Assembly: GCA_032433765.1 (NCBI GenBank)
Contig: JAVIAB010000139.1
Coordinates: forward strand, 46,558,421 to 46,622,420
Direction of reading: 5' to 3'
From: Megaustenia siamemsis
Taxonomy: Eukaryota; Mollusca; Gastropoda; Stylommatophora; Ariophantidae
Length of the DNA stretch: 64,000 nt
Positions 1-11,292 of the stretch are shown here, in pieces; within the stretch, counting starts at the first letter, position 1, and every line of letters starts with the position of its first letter. The notes beneath the pieces are model-generated. The model did no database searches. It saw only the letters and a program-made list of their open reading frames with translations, and was not told where the DNA came from. The position numbers were made by a program, and so were the translations under genes.

Positions 1-779
1 CTTCTCCTATCTCCCCGTTTTCTTACTCTCATTAAAACACATGTGTGTATGTTTATATTATATTATATTATATATATAAATATTATATGCTTTATGATAT
101 ACCCCAGATACTCCTCCTCTTATCTAAATTTTTATTCTAGCAGTTTTCAATCCTTGTAAAGATCTTTTATAAAATATTGCCATTTGACTCTGTTCTGTGC
201 AAGCAGGTCTATCTTATTGAGGTTGTCTTTCCTGCTGTTCTTGTCTTTCTGATCAAAGTTCTTCTCAGTGTCTCTCTGGGTCAGCCTCTTTTCCTCTTAC
301 CTGTTGGTTCCCACATGAGGGCTTGCTTTGTTATTCAGTTATTATTACTCCTCATCACATGTAAAACCTGTGAAAATAATACCATCTAAATTAACTCATT
401 AAACCTTCAAGTAAAACTAGAGAGTTATGGAAATTCTCATTTATAAGGTTTTATCAGGGTTATTAAAAAAAATGGAAAAGCTGCCATTTTGTACTTAGCA
501 TACACGATTATATACAATAATTTCCTGTGTGTTACCGGGGCCTCATTATGAGGGAAGTAAAGAATAGTGACACTGTGACCTTCCAGGCATGTCGTAAGAG
601 GTGACTAAGGAGGTTGATCGATGGCTTGACAAGCTGTCATTGTAAAAAGTATTGTTATGGAAACAGCGCCATATATTTTAGAGCAGTGATCTCTGCAATT
701 TGTGCCACTTTGGCACGCAAGGTTTCTGTTTTTGAGATTGTTGTTCTGCCCTATGTGCCGTCTTCGGCTCGAAATGACA
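1..779. other. No gene seen; AT-rich unique DNA
   Basis: No convincing coding sequence, splice-bounded exon or known repeat was recognised. There is a short TAT/TA-rich patch near 55-85. The short open frames here have no family resemblance. Confidence 0.5.
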
Positions 780-867
780 ATAGATAGAGATAGATATATA
801 TTTTATATATTATATATATTTTATATATTATATATATTTTATATATTATATATATTTTATATATATG
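780..867. repeat. TA-rich minisatellite
   Basis: Four near-identical TA-rich units of about 19 bp follow a GATA-like start. It is simple-sequence DNA with no sign of function. Confidence 0.8.
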
Positions 868-1795
868 CGTGCCAGTGTCCTTATCTGTTTCTTAGCACAC
901 ACCTGTAGCTCCCTGTATTTCAACGCTACAGTTAGCGGTGCTGTATTTGTGCGATTGAATGCATCCGCACGCTCACATTTATTTACATTTATCTCACAAA
1001 CACATAGTTATCTCCCTTATCCACCCATTTCTGTTTTGCATACGCTAATTCCTTTCTCTGGATCTCTCCCAAACCTCTCAATACGTTATTGTTATCAAAC
1101 ATTAACATAAACCCATCAATCACTTCCTCCTTTCACTCTCTCTATCTTTGTAATCTCTTTCATCTTTCTCTCCGGCATATTTCAGTCCACGTTTTGTCGT
1201 CGCCACAAACACACACACACACACCTTTACTCGCCTTCGTTCTGCTCCATCCACTCCCTTTGCGCCTTGATTACCTCTGCCAAGACAACCATGAAATCTG
1301 TTATAATCACAATCATAAACCATCACTATTATGTGCCACGCGTCGTGGCTTTAACTATCAGTTTAAATCCTCTGCTAAGTGCCGTTCAAACATTTAATTT
1401 TATTTGTTATCTTTTATGTTCACAATCTGTGCCCTCTGCTATTACACACGCATACATACGCTCACACACGCACGCACACAATTACAGTGATATATATATA
1501 TGACCTTTGACACATACACAAATATGCGCAAAACTACACACACACACAGGGAGAGAGAGGGGGGGGAGAAGGGTTCCACCGCCTTTTAACTTCTAAAGGA
1601 AATGATCGTATTCTGGAATCCACAAGGAAAGATGAAGAGACGGAGAAGATATATAAAGACAGATAAGAGACATAGAAGACATGAATATCTCCAGTAATGA
1701 CATTAATTGTCCCCATCCAGGTGCCATCCTTAGCAGAATGGTCCAAGTCTTTAGCAAACATCATTTCTACTGTTTTCTAAGCGACATACTAAGCG
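868..1795. other. No gene seen; CA and AG runs
   Basis: Pyrimidine-rich unique sequence with short microsatellites: CA at about 1207-1225 and 1440-1480, and AG/G at about 1549-1570. No supported gene. Confidence 0.5.
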
Positions 1796-1975
1796 CATAC
1801 ATCATCATCAGGTCGCATGCCCTTTGCTGGTCGTTGCATTCACCACATACCGTCTGAAACGATCTCTGTGTCTAGTAAAATCTCCCACTTATTCTGTTGT
1901 CATGTTCAAGGTCTCTTTGATGTCTTGAAGCCACCTTCTTCATGATCTGCCACTGGAACCATGACTGGAACCGAG
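1796..1975 (-). mobile_element. RTE-type LINE 3' end fragment
   Basis: Read on the minus strand this matches the 3' end of the fragment at 53090-53330. Both carry a stretch reading roughly RRWLQDIKETLNMTTE, then a tail with TGATGATG. It is a short 5'-truncated remnant of the C-terminal region of a non-LTR reverse transcriptase. The match was made by eye between the two copies in this window, so clade and ends are approximate. Confidence 0.6.
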
Positions 1976-2821
1976 CGTGTACAACTATTCGATATTGGGT
2001 TGTCTTGTGATCCACGAGGTGCTTAAAGGATGTTGTTGCTGATGGTGGTTATGATAGTGCTAAATGCAGACATTTCTCCATTCTCCCTCCTTTACATGCT
2101 TCCTATCAAGTTATCTGTCACTCAAACTCCTGCAATAGTTTTATTCCTCGTTCTATCAATAATTCATATAAAATGCAATCCTCTTTCCCTCTATCTCACT
2201 CATTTAACGATTCCGTTCTTCTTAATCTTTCCCATGCATTTTTAACATCTCCTGGTTTCTTTTCTTTCGAAAGCCCTCGTTAACATCATCCTCCCTGATC
2301 GATAGTCTTCCAATACATCTGAGAAAATATGTTTGCTCGTGACATTAGCAAACACCAACATGAGTGCGTGGATTCCATAAATGTATGCGTGCGTGTATGT
2401 GCGTATATGTGCGTGACTGAATTCATCACCGAGCATCATTGAATTGTATATTAAAATGGAAAATATGTGTACACACTATGTCAAATGCTGAAAGCGACTG
2501 CTTGGCTCATCTGTGTGTTTTATCATAGTGCTGTGACGTCAGCTCTATAGCGACAATAAACAATGATACGTGCAGAAAGAGATAACTTTGATTTATGTAT
2601 TAACATAAGTTCATGCACATTGCAATCATTCACGCGCAGCTGCTACCATTGGCAGATAAATGTTACCGACGCACGGTTTGAGCAACCGAGGCTTAGCTAA
2701 CCCGTGTGAAGTCAGAGAAAACGAAGGAACTTTTTTTTTCATGTCAGGGGCAGCATTGTATGTATTTTATAGAGGTAAAATACATTCATAGTAATCTACA
2801 AACAAACAAAAAGGTGGGGGG
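1976..2821. other. No gene seen
   Basis: Unique-looking sequence. The short frames at 2030-2245 (+) and 2242-2439 (-) have no recognisable domain. A T-run at about 2730 and an AAAC-rich stretch precede the large satellite. Confidence 0.45.
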
Positions 2822-5092
2822 GGGGACGGAGTTGCCTGAGTAGTCTAGAGGTACGACATCGATCTCTGGGGAGAGAGGGGGGTGCCTGAGTAGTCTAGAG
2901 GTACGAGGTCGGTCTCTGGGGAGAGAGGGGGGGGGGGTGCCTGAGTAGTCTAGAGGTACGACGTCGGTCTCTGGGGAGAGAGGGGGGTGCCTGAGTAGTC
3001 TAGAGGTACGAGGTCGGTCTCTGGGGAGAGAGGGGGGGGTGCCTGAGTAGTCTAGAGGTACGACGTCGGTCTCTGGGGAGAGAGGGGGGGGTGCCTGAGT
3101 AGTCTAGAGGTACGACGTCGGTCTCTGGGGAGAGAGGGGGGTGCCTGAGTAGTCTAGAGGTACGAGGTCGGTCTCTGGGGAGAGAGGGGGCTGCCTGAGT
3201 AGTCTAGAGGTACGAGGTCGGTCTCTGGGGAGAGAGGGGGGGGTGCCTGAGTAGTCTAGAGGTACGACGTCGGTCTCTGGGGAGAGAGGGGGGGGGGGTG
3301 CCTGAGTAGTCTAGAGGTACGAGGTCGGTCTCTGGGGAGAGAGGGGGGGGTGCCTGAGTAGTCTAGAGGTACGACGTCGGTCTCTGGGGAGAGGGGGGGG
3401 GGGTGCCTGAGTAGTCTAGAGGTACGACATCGATCTCTGGGGAGAGAGGGGGGTGCCTGAGTAGTCTAGAGGTACGAGGTCGGTCTCTGGGGAGAGAGGG
3501 GGGGTGCCTGAGTAGTCTAGAGGTACGACGTCGGTCTCTGGGGAGAGAGGGGGGGGTGCCTGAGTAGTCTAGAGGTACGACGTCGGTCTCTGGGGAGAGA
3601 GGGGGGGGGGTGCCTGAGTAGTCTAGAGGTACGACATCGATCTCTGGGGAGAGAGGGGGGTGCCTGAGTAGTCTAGAGGTACGAGGTCGGTCTCTGGGGA
3701 GAGAGGGGGGGGTGCCTGAGTAGTCTAGAGGTACGACGTCGGTCTCTGGGGAGAGAGGGGGGGGTGCCTGAGTAGTCTAGAGGTACGATGTCGGTCTCTG
3801 GGGAGAGAGGGGGGGTGCCTGAGTAGTCTAGAGGTACGATGTCGGTCTCTGGGGAGAGAGGGGGGGGGGTGCCTGAGTAGTCTAGAGGTACGATGTCGGT
3901 CTCTGGGGAGAGAGGGGGGGGGGTGCCTGAGTAGTCTAGAGGTACGATGTCGGTCTCTGGGGAGAGAGGGGGGGGTGCCTGAGTAGTCTAGAGGTACGAT
4001 GTCGGTCTCTGGGGAGAGGGGGGGGGGGGTGCCTGAGTAGTCTAGAGGTACGACGTCGGTCTCTGGGGAGAGAGAGAGGGGGGGGGGGGGTTGCCTGAGT
4101 AGTCTAGAAGTACGACGTCGGTCTCTGGGGAGAGAGAGGGGGGGGGTGCCTGAGTAGTCTAGAGGTACGACGTCGGTCTCTGGGGAGAGAGAGAGGGGGG
4201 GGGTGCCTGAGTAGTCTAGAGGTACGACGTCGATCTCTGGGGAGAGAGAGAGGGGGGGGGGGTGCCTGAGTAGTCTAGAAGTACGATGTCGGTCTCTGGG
4301 GAGACAGGGGGCGGGTGCCTGAGTTGTCTAGAGGTACGACGTCGGTCTCTGGGGAGAGAGGGGGGGGGGGTGCCTGAGTAGTCTAGAAGTACGATGTCGG
4401 TCTCTGGGGAGAGAGGGGGGGGGGGGTGCGTGAGTAGTCTAGAAGTACGATGTCGGTCTCTGGGGAGAGAGGGGGGGGGGTGCCTGAGTTGTCTAGAGGT
4501 ACGACGTCGGTCTCTGGGGAGAGAGGGGGGGGTGCCTGAGTAGTCTAGAGGTACGACGTCGGTCTCTGGGGAGAGAGGGGGGGGGGGTGCCTGAGTAGTC
4601 TAGAGGTACGACGTCGGTCTCTGGGGAGAGAGGGGGTGCCTGAGTAGTCTAGAGGTACGACGTCGGTCTCTGGGGAGAGAGGGGGGGGGTGCCTGAGTAG
4701 TCTAGAGGTACGATGTCGGTCTCTGGGGAGAGAGGGGGGGGGTGCCTGAGTAGTCTAGAGGTACGACGTCGGTCTCTGGGGAGAGAGTGGGGGGTGCCTG
4801 AGTTGTCTAGAGGTACGACGTCGGTCTCTGGGGAGAGATGGGGGGGGGGTGCCTGAGTAGTCTAGAGGTACGACGTCGGTCTCTGGGGAGAGAGGGGGGG
4901 GGGGGTGCCTGAGTAGTCTAGAGGTACGACGTCGGTCTCTGGGAGAGGGGGGGGGTGCCTGAGTAGTCTAGAGGTACGATGTCGGTCTCTGGGGAGAGAG
5001 GGGGGTGCCTGAGTAGTCTAGAGGTACGACGTCGGTCTCTGGGGAGAGAGGGGGGTGCCTGAGTAGTCTAGAGGTACGACGTCGGTCTCTGG
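2822..5092 (+). repeat. Minisatellite of about 43 units, each a tRNA-SINE head copy
   Basis: About 43 direct repeats of roughly 49-63 bp. Each has an invariant core from TGCCTGAGTAGTCTAGAGG through TACGACGTCGGTCTCTGGGG, then GAGA and a G-run of 4 to about 14 bases. Length varies almost only in the GA/G tract. The core resembles the 5' half of a tRNA-derived SINE head, including a box A-like TAGTCTAGAGG. The SINE at 36996 has the matching TCTAG..ATACGACGTCGG. Variants (GACGTC, GAGGTC, GACATC, GATGTC) are spatially clustered, suggesting local block duplication. Confidence 0.9.
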
Positions 5093-5125
5093 CAGGTGGG
5101 TGTTAGATCCTGCATTTGTGAATGA
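5057..5125 (+). mobile_element. tRNA-like SINE head relic at the end of the satellite
   Basis: The last satellite unit does not run into a G-tract. It continues as CTCTGGCAGGTGGGTGTTAGATCCTGC, which looks like the second half of a tRNA with a degenerate B box (GGTGTTAGATCC against GGTTCGAATCC). This appears to be the parental tRNA-like sequence whose first half was amplified. The B-box match is imperfect, so this is an inference. Confidence 0.5.
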
Positions 5126-5266
5126 CCAACTGCACCTTTTCTCAATAACCTTGATGGTATCAATGAGCGTACTTGACGAGAGATCGCAACAGCTAGGACT
5201 AAGCATAAGACCAAAATCATGAGAATTCATGAAATTGGCAATAACCAGACAACACTAGGAGAAATG
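5126..5266. other. Unique spacer with SINE target site
   Basis: No feature except the 5' copy of the target duplication ACTAGGAGAAATG at 5254-5266 belonging to the next SINE. Confidence 0.5.
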
Positions 5267-5529
5267 GGATTCGCGATAGCTCAGTGGTTAGTGAACTGGA
5301 CTACAAAGGACAAAGGGTAGGGTTCGATCCCAACCGACGGCTTCCGGGTTCACCCAGCCGTAAATGGTTACCGGATTTTTTTTTCTGGGAAAGTAAAGCA
5401 GCACAGGCGTAATACTGACCACGTTACCCCAAAAATCATGTGTTGAAGGTCTGTAAAATATAGGGTCACTAACACCATATTTCCCTATACGCCACTTGGC
5501 GTGACGAGGGTACTTTACTTTACTTTTTT
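5267..5529 (+). mobile_element. tRNA-derived SINE, family A, full length
   Basis: It starts with a tRNA-like head: A box GATAGCTCAGTGGTTAG and B box GGGTTCGATCCC. A conserved body follows (CCGGGTTCACCCAGCC; CCCCAAAAATCATGTGTTGA; GGTCACTAACACCATATTTC) and the 3' tail is a TACTTTACTTT repeat. A perfect 13-bp target-site duplication, ACTAGGAGAAATG, flanks it at 5254-5266 and 5530-5542. Copies at 12222, 15935, 34183, 52747 and 62681 share the body. It is non-coding and would be Pol III transcribed and mobilised by a partner LINE. Confidence 0.93.
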
Positions 5530-5559
5530 ACTAGGAGAAATGATTCTCCAGTATGTAAA

Positions 5560-5564
<5 letters not shown>

Positions 5565-5616
<52 letters not shown>
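5565..5616. repeat. (TA)n microsatellite
   Basis: Uninterrupted TA dinucleotide run of about 50 bp. Confidence 0.95.
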
Positions 5617-5619
<3 letters not shown>

Positions 5620-5649
5620 GAAGGAAGAACAGAGGAGGATGCCGGAATA

Positions 5650-6147
5650 GGGATACAAAAGGCAAGAAAAACTTTCATTTAATTCAGAAACATGTAAAAA
5701 TAGAACATTTAGACACCTATGTTAAGTCAATGATATTATAGGACCGTCAAACATTCAGGGGAAAACAACAGTAACGAAGATAAAGACTTGCATAAAAGGA
5801 TGCTTGCACAGAATAAAAGGATTGAAATAGCATGACAAAATTACTAACATAGAACTGTCGTGAAGTTCAGACAAACAGCGGTGGACAAGTGTGGACAGTC
5901 GGTGACGCTGGATATAACACATACTGTGAAAGTCAGGATTCAGTATTACAAGAGATGCACTATTTTGGAATCACCAGGAGAGGAAACAAAGGGGAAGCCC
6001 GCAGCATAGTTGGAGAAGACTGGTGGAAATAGAGATGAAAAGGATGGGGAAGATTGAGATATCTTTAGAGAAAGGTACCACACAGGACAGCAATTGTCTA
6101 TTGAAGACTTATGCTCCACATAGAATTATAGCCGTAGAAGAACATAT
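5650..6147 (+). mobile_element. Decayed LINE fragment, C-terminal RT region
   Basis: Nucleotide similarity to the fragment at 20378-20913 runs from AAAGGCAAG..ACTTTCATT through GGATGCTT.C.CAGAATAAAAGGAT to GAAGACTTATGCTCCACA near the 3' end. The better copy encodes the tail of a non-LTR reverse transcriptase (LYGCETW, then GKRQRGRPRNSWRR). Here the frame is broken by many stops and indels, so this is an old relic. The short frame around it is not a gene. Confidence 0.75.
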
Positions 6148-6184
6148 TACTCCAGACCGCGCTACTTTCCTAGTAAAAGATGTC

Positions 6185-6345
6185 TAGTATCTCTTTTAGA
6201 GGCCGGGTGAACCTCGAAGCCGTGCCTTGTCCGAAAAAAAAAATCGTCTCTCCTAAGATTTGAACCTAGAACCTTCACATCGATAGTGAGCGCGCCAACC
6301 GTTATCAGAGTAGGATAGTTTTGGCCACAGGCACCACCCACGACA
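6185..6345 (-). mobile_element. tRNA-derived SINE, family D
   Basis: On the minus strand, a head with B box-like GGTTCAAATC (near 6260-6275) is followed by a poly-T stretch and TTCGAGGTTCACCCGGCC. That body resembles the CCGGGTTCACCCAGCC block of family A. The copy at 51120-51290 shares the poly-T/CGGAC junction. Ends are uncertain and no target duplication was found. Confidence 0.5.
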
Positions 6346-6720
6346 TTTTACTAAAAACAAAAGGAAAGAAAAAAAAAAACTATAAATGACAGTGGTTTTG
6401 AAGTGCTGTCCACGTAGAAGACCATAAACTTGAAACATAACCGGGGTAGGAAATACTCGTTAGTTTGGTAGATTGTTTCATTGCTGCACATAATTGTTGC
6501 CATGTTGGATTGTCACATAAAACCAAAGGCAAGTTTTGAAAACAATTCTTGAAGTCACACCTACTGAAATGTGATGTAATTTGCACAAAATACAGCCCGC
6601 AAATATATGAACGACAGCGCTAGAGAAGAAGGAGAAGGAAGAGGAGGAGGAATCCCAAATAATTTCGACAACATATTCCGGAAAATATTTTTTTGTTACA
6701 TACAATTGTCAGTGATATTA
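6346..6720. other. No gene seen
   Basis: Short frames on the minus strand have no family features. A possible 5' target-duplication copy (TGTCAGTGATATTA, 6707-6720) lies at the border of the next LINE. Confidence 0.45.
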
Positions 6721-7913
6721 GCCAGAAATTAGCGATGAACAGTGTGGTTTTGTTAGCGATAAAGGAACAAGCAATGCCATTTATATCATAAGATCTTTAG
6801 TAGAAAGAGCCATAGAGGTGAAAACAGATCTATACCTATGTTTCATTGATTACACCAAGGCATTTGACAAAGTAAAGCACCAAGAAATAATCAAAATTTT
6901 AGAAAGCATAAATGTAGACAGCAAAGATCTAAGAATAATAAAGAACATGTACTGGCAACAAACAGCGGCCATAAGAACTGGAAACCAATTGGGAATGTTT
7001 CAACAAATAAAACAGGGTGTTAGACAAGGTTGTGTGCTGTCACCAGATTTATTTAATATTTATAGTGAGATTATTTAAAGATCTATAAGGGACATGCCTG
7101 GAATAACAATTGGAGATCATAATATAAATAATCTAAGGTATGCTGATGATGCAGTCTTAATCGCTAAGAGTGAAAATGAGTTACAAGAAATGTTGGACAT
7201 TATAGTGAAAGAAAGCAAAAATAAAGGACTCAGCCTTAATAGCAAAAAGACAGAAGTAATGGTAACAACAAAGAAATAGACATCACCTCAGTGCAAAATA
7301 AATACAAGTGGAACAATATTAAAACAGGTAAATGAATTTAAATATTTGGGAACTTTGTTAATCTCAGACGGGAGACAAAAGAGGTGAGATGCAGAGTGGC
7401 TCAGGCAAAAGCAGCTTTCCAAAGAATGAGGAAGGTACTATGCAATCCATTTTTGACAATAGAAATAAGAAAAAGAGTTCTTAAATGTTATGTAGAGCCA
7501 GTCTTAACATATGGATGTGAATCATGGACAATAGGACAACAGACAAGAAAATCACTGGATTCTGTAGAAATGTGGTTTTACAGAAGAATGTTGAGAGTAC
7601 CATGGACAGCTAAGAAGAGTAATGAAGATGTTCTGAGAGAGGTCAAAGCAAAAAGAGAACTAATTTCCACTATTAGGAAGAAACAATCATCATTTTTGGC
7701 CATGTAATGAGAAGAGAACAACTGGAATATATTGTAACAACTGGAAAAATTGAGGAACGAAGAGATAGAGGGAAGCAAAGAGAAAAAATAACAGACAGCT
7801 TAAGAGAATGGCTTGGCAGAAGGTCAACAACAGAAATGATAAATAGCTGCTAAGATCGAAAGTTGTGGAGAGACATGATCACCTACGCCCGCAGGCCCGG
7901 TACTTGATGATGA
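6721..7913 (+). mobile_element. 5'-truncated RTE-type LINE, RT domain through C-terminus
   Basis: Reverse-transcriptase motifs appear in order: [13 protein letters not shown] (motif A, about 6840), [16 protein letters not shown] (motif B, about 7015), RYADDAVLIAK (catalytic YADD, about 7137), then FKYLGTLL, LTYGCESWTIGQQ and MWFYRRMLRVPW. It ends near 7905 in RRPGT and a TGATGATG tail. In-frame stops lie at about 7075 and 7277, with frameshifts near 7375 and 7690, so it is inactive. The endonuclease domain is missing. A candidate 14-bp duplication with two mismatches flanks it (6707-6720 and 7914-7927). RT clade follows from motif resemblance to RTE-like endonuclease/RT proteins. Confidence 0.88.
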
Positions 7914-8295
7914 TGTCAGTAATATAAAAAACAAAAAAAGCAGTGATGTAGTGGACGTCATCTCATTTTAATGAAAATAGGAAGAGTTCCTCGAGCAGTG
8001 AAGAGGCTTACAAGTTGGCACTAGATGGCGGCAGCAAAAGTTAATTTATAGAGAGATGGAGAGATTTGTCTGGGGAAAAAAAAAACTGAGTTACAGAACG
8101 CAAGGGTCACCATATTACTAGCTAGAGGGGATGGGGGAAAAATGGAGTTCTTGATAATTAACTTCCCTTATCTCATTAAACACCAAGTACTAGTTCTTCA
8201 ACATTCTTAGAGTGGAGACTATTATTGTGGCTTTGGCGACGAGGTTCGATAATGTTCCACATAATCACCCATGAACTAGACGAATAAATAAGCTC

Positions 8296-8296
<1 letters not shown>
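7914..8296. other. No gene seen
   Basis: Unique-looking sequence between the LINE and a TG microsatellite. No supported feature. Confidence 0.45.
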
Positions 8297-8348
<52 letters not shown>

Positions 8349-8371
8349 TGTGTGCGTGTGTGTGTGTGTGT
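8297..8371. repeat. (TG)n/(TGCG)n microsatellite
   Basis: TG run interrupted by a block of CGTG units. Confidence 0.95.
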
Positions 8372-8666
8372 TATTATGTCAGTCTCTTTGATGATATCAG
8401 AAGTCGCATACTAAATATTGCTTCTGCTATTTTTAAACTGTAGCCACGTGCACATAATAAATAGATCACAAGTACAGCTCCATACATTAAGTAAGACAGT
8501 TACAACTATTTGTAAGCTTGGACTAGTGATAACACCGAATCGATATGTTTATATATAAGGTAACGTTACACGTTGAACTTTTCAAAACACATTATGCGTG
8601 CTGGTCAATAAGCAAGATTGAATGTGTCAGCGAGTAATGTAGAATATTATTGTCATAGTTCCATAC

Positions 8667-9004
8667 GGGGACTGGTTGGTCTCCAGGCAAGACGCCGATC
8701 TCCAGACAAGGAGGCAGACAGTTCAAATCCCGGCTGCACGAGTTGGAATTTTTATTTGTAATTAGTCTCTGCGGTATCCAGCCCTGGTCTTATCAACGGA
8801 GCCCGGCTTGAAACGACGATTACTCATCAACGGAAAAAAATATGAGTTCCTCGGAAGACGACGTTATCTGCCTGTGTGGTGAGTGACCCCAGTGCATTTG
8901 TTTGTCACATAAAAGCGGATTAATACGCAAAATTCAGTTCGTAGTCTATATGGACTTCGCCAGAGGTAAAAGCTGGCGAACGCAAAAATAATAATAATAA
9001 TAAT
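8667..9004 (+). mobile_element. tRNA-derived SINE, family B
   Basis: tRNA-like head: A-box region ACTGGTTGGTCTCCAGGCAA and B box AGTTCAAATCCC. A body of about 250 bp follows and it ends in TAAAAGCTGGCGAACG and an ATAATAATA tail. The whole length aligns with the minus-strand copy at 35865-36184, through CTTGAAACG, AATATGAGT.CCTC and TTATCTGCCTGTG.GGTGAG. No clear target duplication was seen at this copy. Confidence 0.85.
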
Positions 9005-9202
9005 TTTGAAAACTCCCAGACCATTGAAATAAACAGTATAACGTTATGGCGATGAACGTATTTTAACGAATCACCAGTACAAGATGGAAGCTTGTTCGCG
9101 TCCGAGCCATGGTTTAAACAATGTTAACTTTGAACATCACGCTATCTGTTATCACAGCGAGTTGGCGGATTTTTAGAAATGTGACCAAGTGTTTGATAAT
9201 AA

Positions 9203-10717
9203 ATGTTTGTACACATTTCGTTAACCATCGCTGTAGATCAAGTCTTTATTGTGCTGGGTTCGTTCGCGACCCTGGAAGTTAATTACCTAATTTGTGCAGC
9301 CGGTTGGTTTGGAGCGAATTGTACGTTACAATGTCACTGCTATAATGACTCAGTTTGTGACAAAACTACAGGGACATGCCCAAACAATGACAGCCCAAAA
9401 ATCTGAACCTACTTTCCTGTTTGATAACAACGACACCACATGTAATCCGGACACAAAGTCTACACCAGTTGAGGCAACTCTCAATAAATCTTTGCCGTTC
9501 TCCTGGTTTAGGATTTATGTGAATGACTTAACAGATCTGAACAGTTTCACGGTAAAACTAAATGGTTCTGCCTCATGTAACAATGAATCACGGTTTGTAG
9601 TTAGTTCGCACGAGATTGATGTCTTTTGCTCTGTGGCTGGTCTGATCAACAAGTTACGGATTGAAGGGGCAATAGTTGCAAATACCTGCTCCATCTACAT
9701 TGGCGGGAGTCGGAATGTTGCTCTCAAACAGAACACAAACCAGACCGACACATTTAATGCTTGTTATACAGGAGACGGATGTGGACCAGAGGCCGCAGTT
9801 AATGGCAAAACAAAGACCAATCTCTATGGCAATGACTGCACACACACACACAATTGAGAAGTGGAACCAATTCTGTTTACTGGTATCTGAACTATGCCAC
9901 GTCCCAGAAGATTCACACCATTCGAATTTATCATCGAGCTAGCACTATGATTCGGGTAAAGAATGCCACTCTACATGCTTTCTCTGACAGTGGCGGTGTA
10001 GTGTTCCAGTATAATGATATATCATACCCAAACATTTCTGTGAACACTATTGTAGTCATCACACAAGCGACAATGGCACACATTAAGATTGAATTCTCAC
10101 CGACCATTTCGCAGGCCGATAGTGCACTGACGGTGAGTGAGGTGCAAACATTTACAGACACCTATTGTCTGGACGGGCATTCTTGGTCGTTTTGTGCAGT
10201 GTGTAGTGGGTGCTGCAAAGGCTACGTCATCATCGGTACGTGTCACGGCAACTGTTCACATGGGATCTATGGACACGACTGTTCCGGGTCTTGTCTTAGT
10301 GTCTGTCTTTTATGTGAGGAAAAATCCGGAAAATGCCTACAATGTAAACGTCCTGGCTACACCTGTAGTGACACTTGTCCCGATGGTAATTTTGGGCTAC
10401 AGTGCAAACAGACGTGTTCTGATGGCTGTGACATCATATGTGACCCGGAGGGTACAGACTGTACGTTCAAGGAAACGTACTACGGATCAGACTGCACTCT
10501 CAAATGTCCGGACAACGGTTTCAACGACACCTGTGAACAGTCAACCGGGAACTGTACATGCAAGGGAACGTTCTACGGGTCAGACTGCACTCTCAAATCT
10601 CCGGACAACTGTTTGAACGAAACCTGTGAACTGTTAATCGGGGCCTGCGTCTCGTATGTCGATGATTCCCACGTTAAGAAGAGTACTACAACAAACCCAA
10701 GCATATGGATACCTTAA
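9203..10717 (+). pseudogene. EGF-repeat / galactose-binding-like receptor fragment, frameshifted
   Basis: The start at 9203 gives a hydrophobic lead (IAVDQVFIVLGSFATLEV), possibly a signal peptide, then one EGF-like unit (CAAGWFGANCTLQCHC, 9291-9380). A frame change follows in the CCCAAAAATC run at about 9400. The middle (9400-9850) has cysteine-rich galactose-binding-like sequence ending GNDCTHT. A second frame change falls in the CACACACACA run at 9840-9852. The last part (9854-10717) finishes that domain (YWYLNYATSQKIHTIRIYHRA) and adds EGF-like repeats with a 31-residue duplication: YYGSDCTLKCPDN, then FYGSDCTLKSPDN with one Cys changed to Ser. There is no transmembrane segment before the stop, so downstream exons may be lost or unseen. 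The architecture resembles MEGF-like receptors expanded in gastropods. Either a pseudogene or two assembly indels; exact family unsure. Confidence 0.65.
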
Positions 10718-10726
10718 TGTGTTTCT

Positions 10727-11292
10727 GTGCTGGACATGGTTCATTTCTTGGTGTTTTTCCGTGAAGCCATGGCTCATATCTTGATGTGTTTCTGTGCTAG
10801 CCATGGCTCATATCTTAGCGTGTGTGTGTGTGTGCTGGTCATGGCTCATATCTTTGTGTGTGTCATGTTAGTCATATCTCATATCTTGGTGTGTCCGTGT
10901 TAATCATGTCTCATATCTTTATGTGTGTATGTTTTTAGTCATATCTCATATCTTAGTGTGTATCTGTGTTAGTCATATGTCATATCTTTGTGTGTGCATG
11001 TTTGAGTTAGATATCTTTGTGTGCATGTTTATGTTAGTCATATCTCATATCTTTGTGTGTGCATGTATGTGTATGTCACATCTCATATCCTTGTGTGTGC
11101 ATGGCTATGTTAGTCACATCTCATATCTTTGTGTGTGTGCATGTCTATGTTGGTCATATCTCATATCTTTGTGTCCATGATTATGTTAGTCATGTGTCAT
11201 ATATCTTGATGTGTGTCAGTGTTAGTCATGCCTCGTATCGCTGTGTGCATGTCTGTGTTGGTCACATCTCCTATCTTTGTGTGTGCATGTCT
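10727..11292 (+). repeat. Minisatellite, about 35-42 bp units, degenerate
   Basis: About 14 imperfect repeats of a TAGTCATATCTCATATCTTTGTGTG-like unit (written in two parts in the sequence) with variable TG tracts. The last units (GCATGTCTGTGTTAGTCAC) are continuous with the start of dispersed repeat F. The second F copy at 28845 keeps the same 5' border with no array, so the array probably grew from that edge. Confidence 0.85.

Noticed and set aside
5267..5345. tRNA gene (A and B boxes)
   Set aside because: Followed by a SINE body and target duplication. It is a SINE head. The same applies at 8667, 34183 and 36996.
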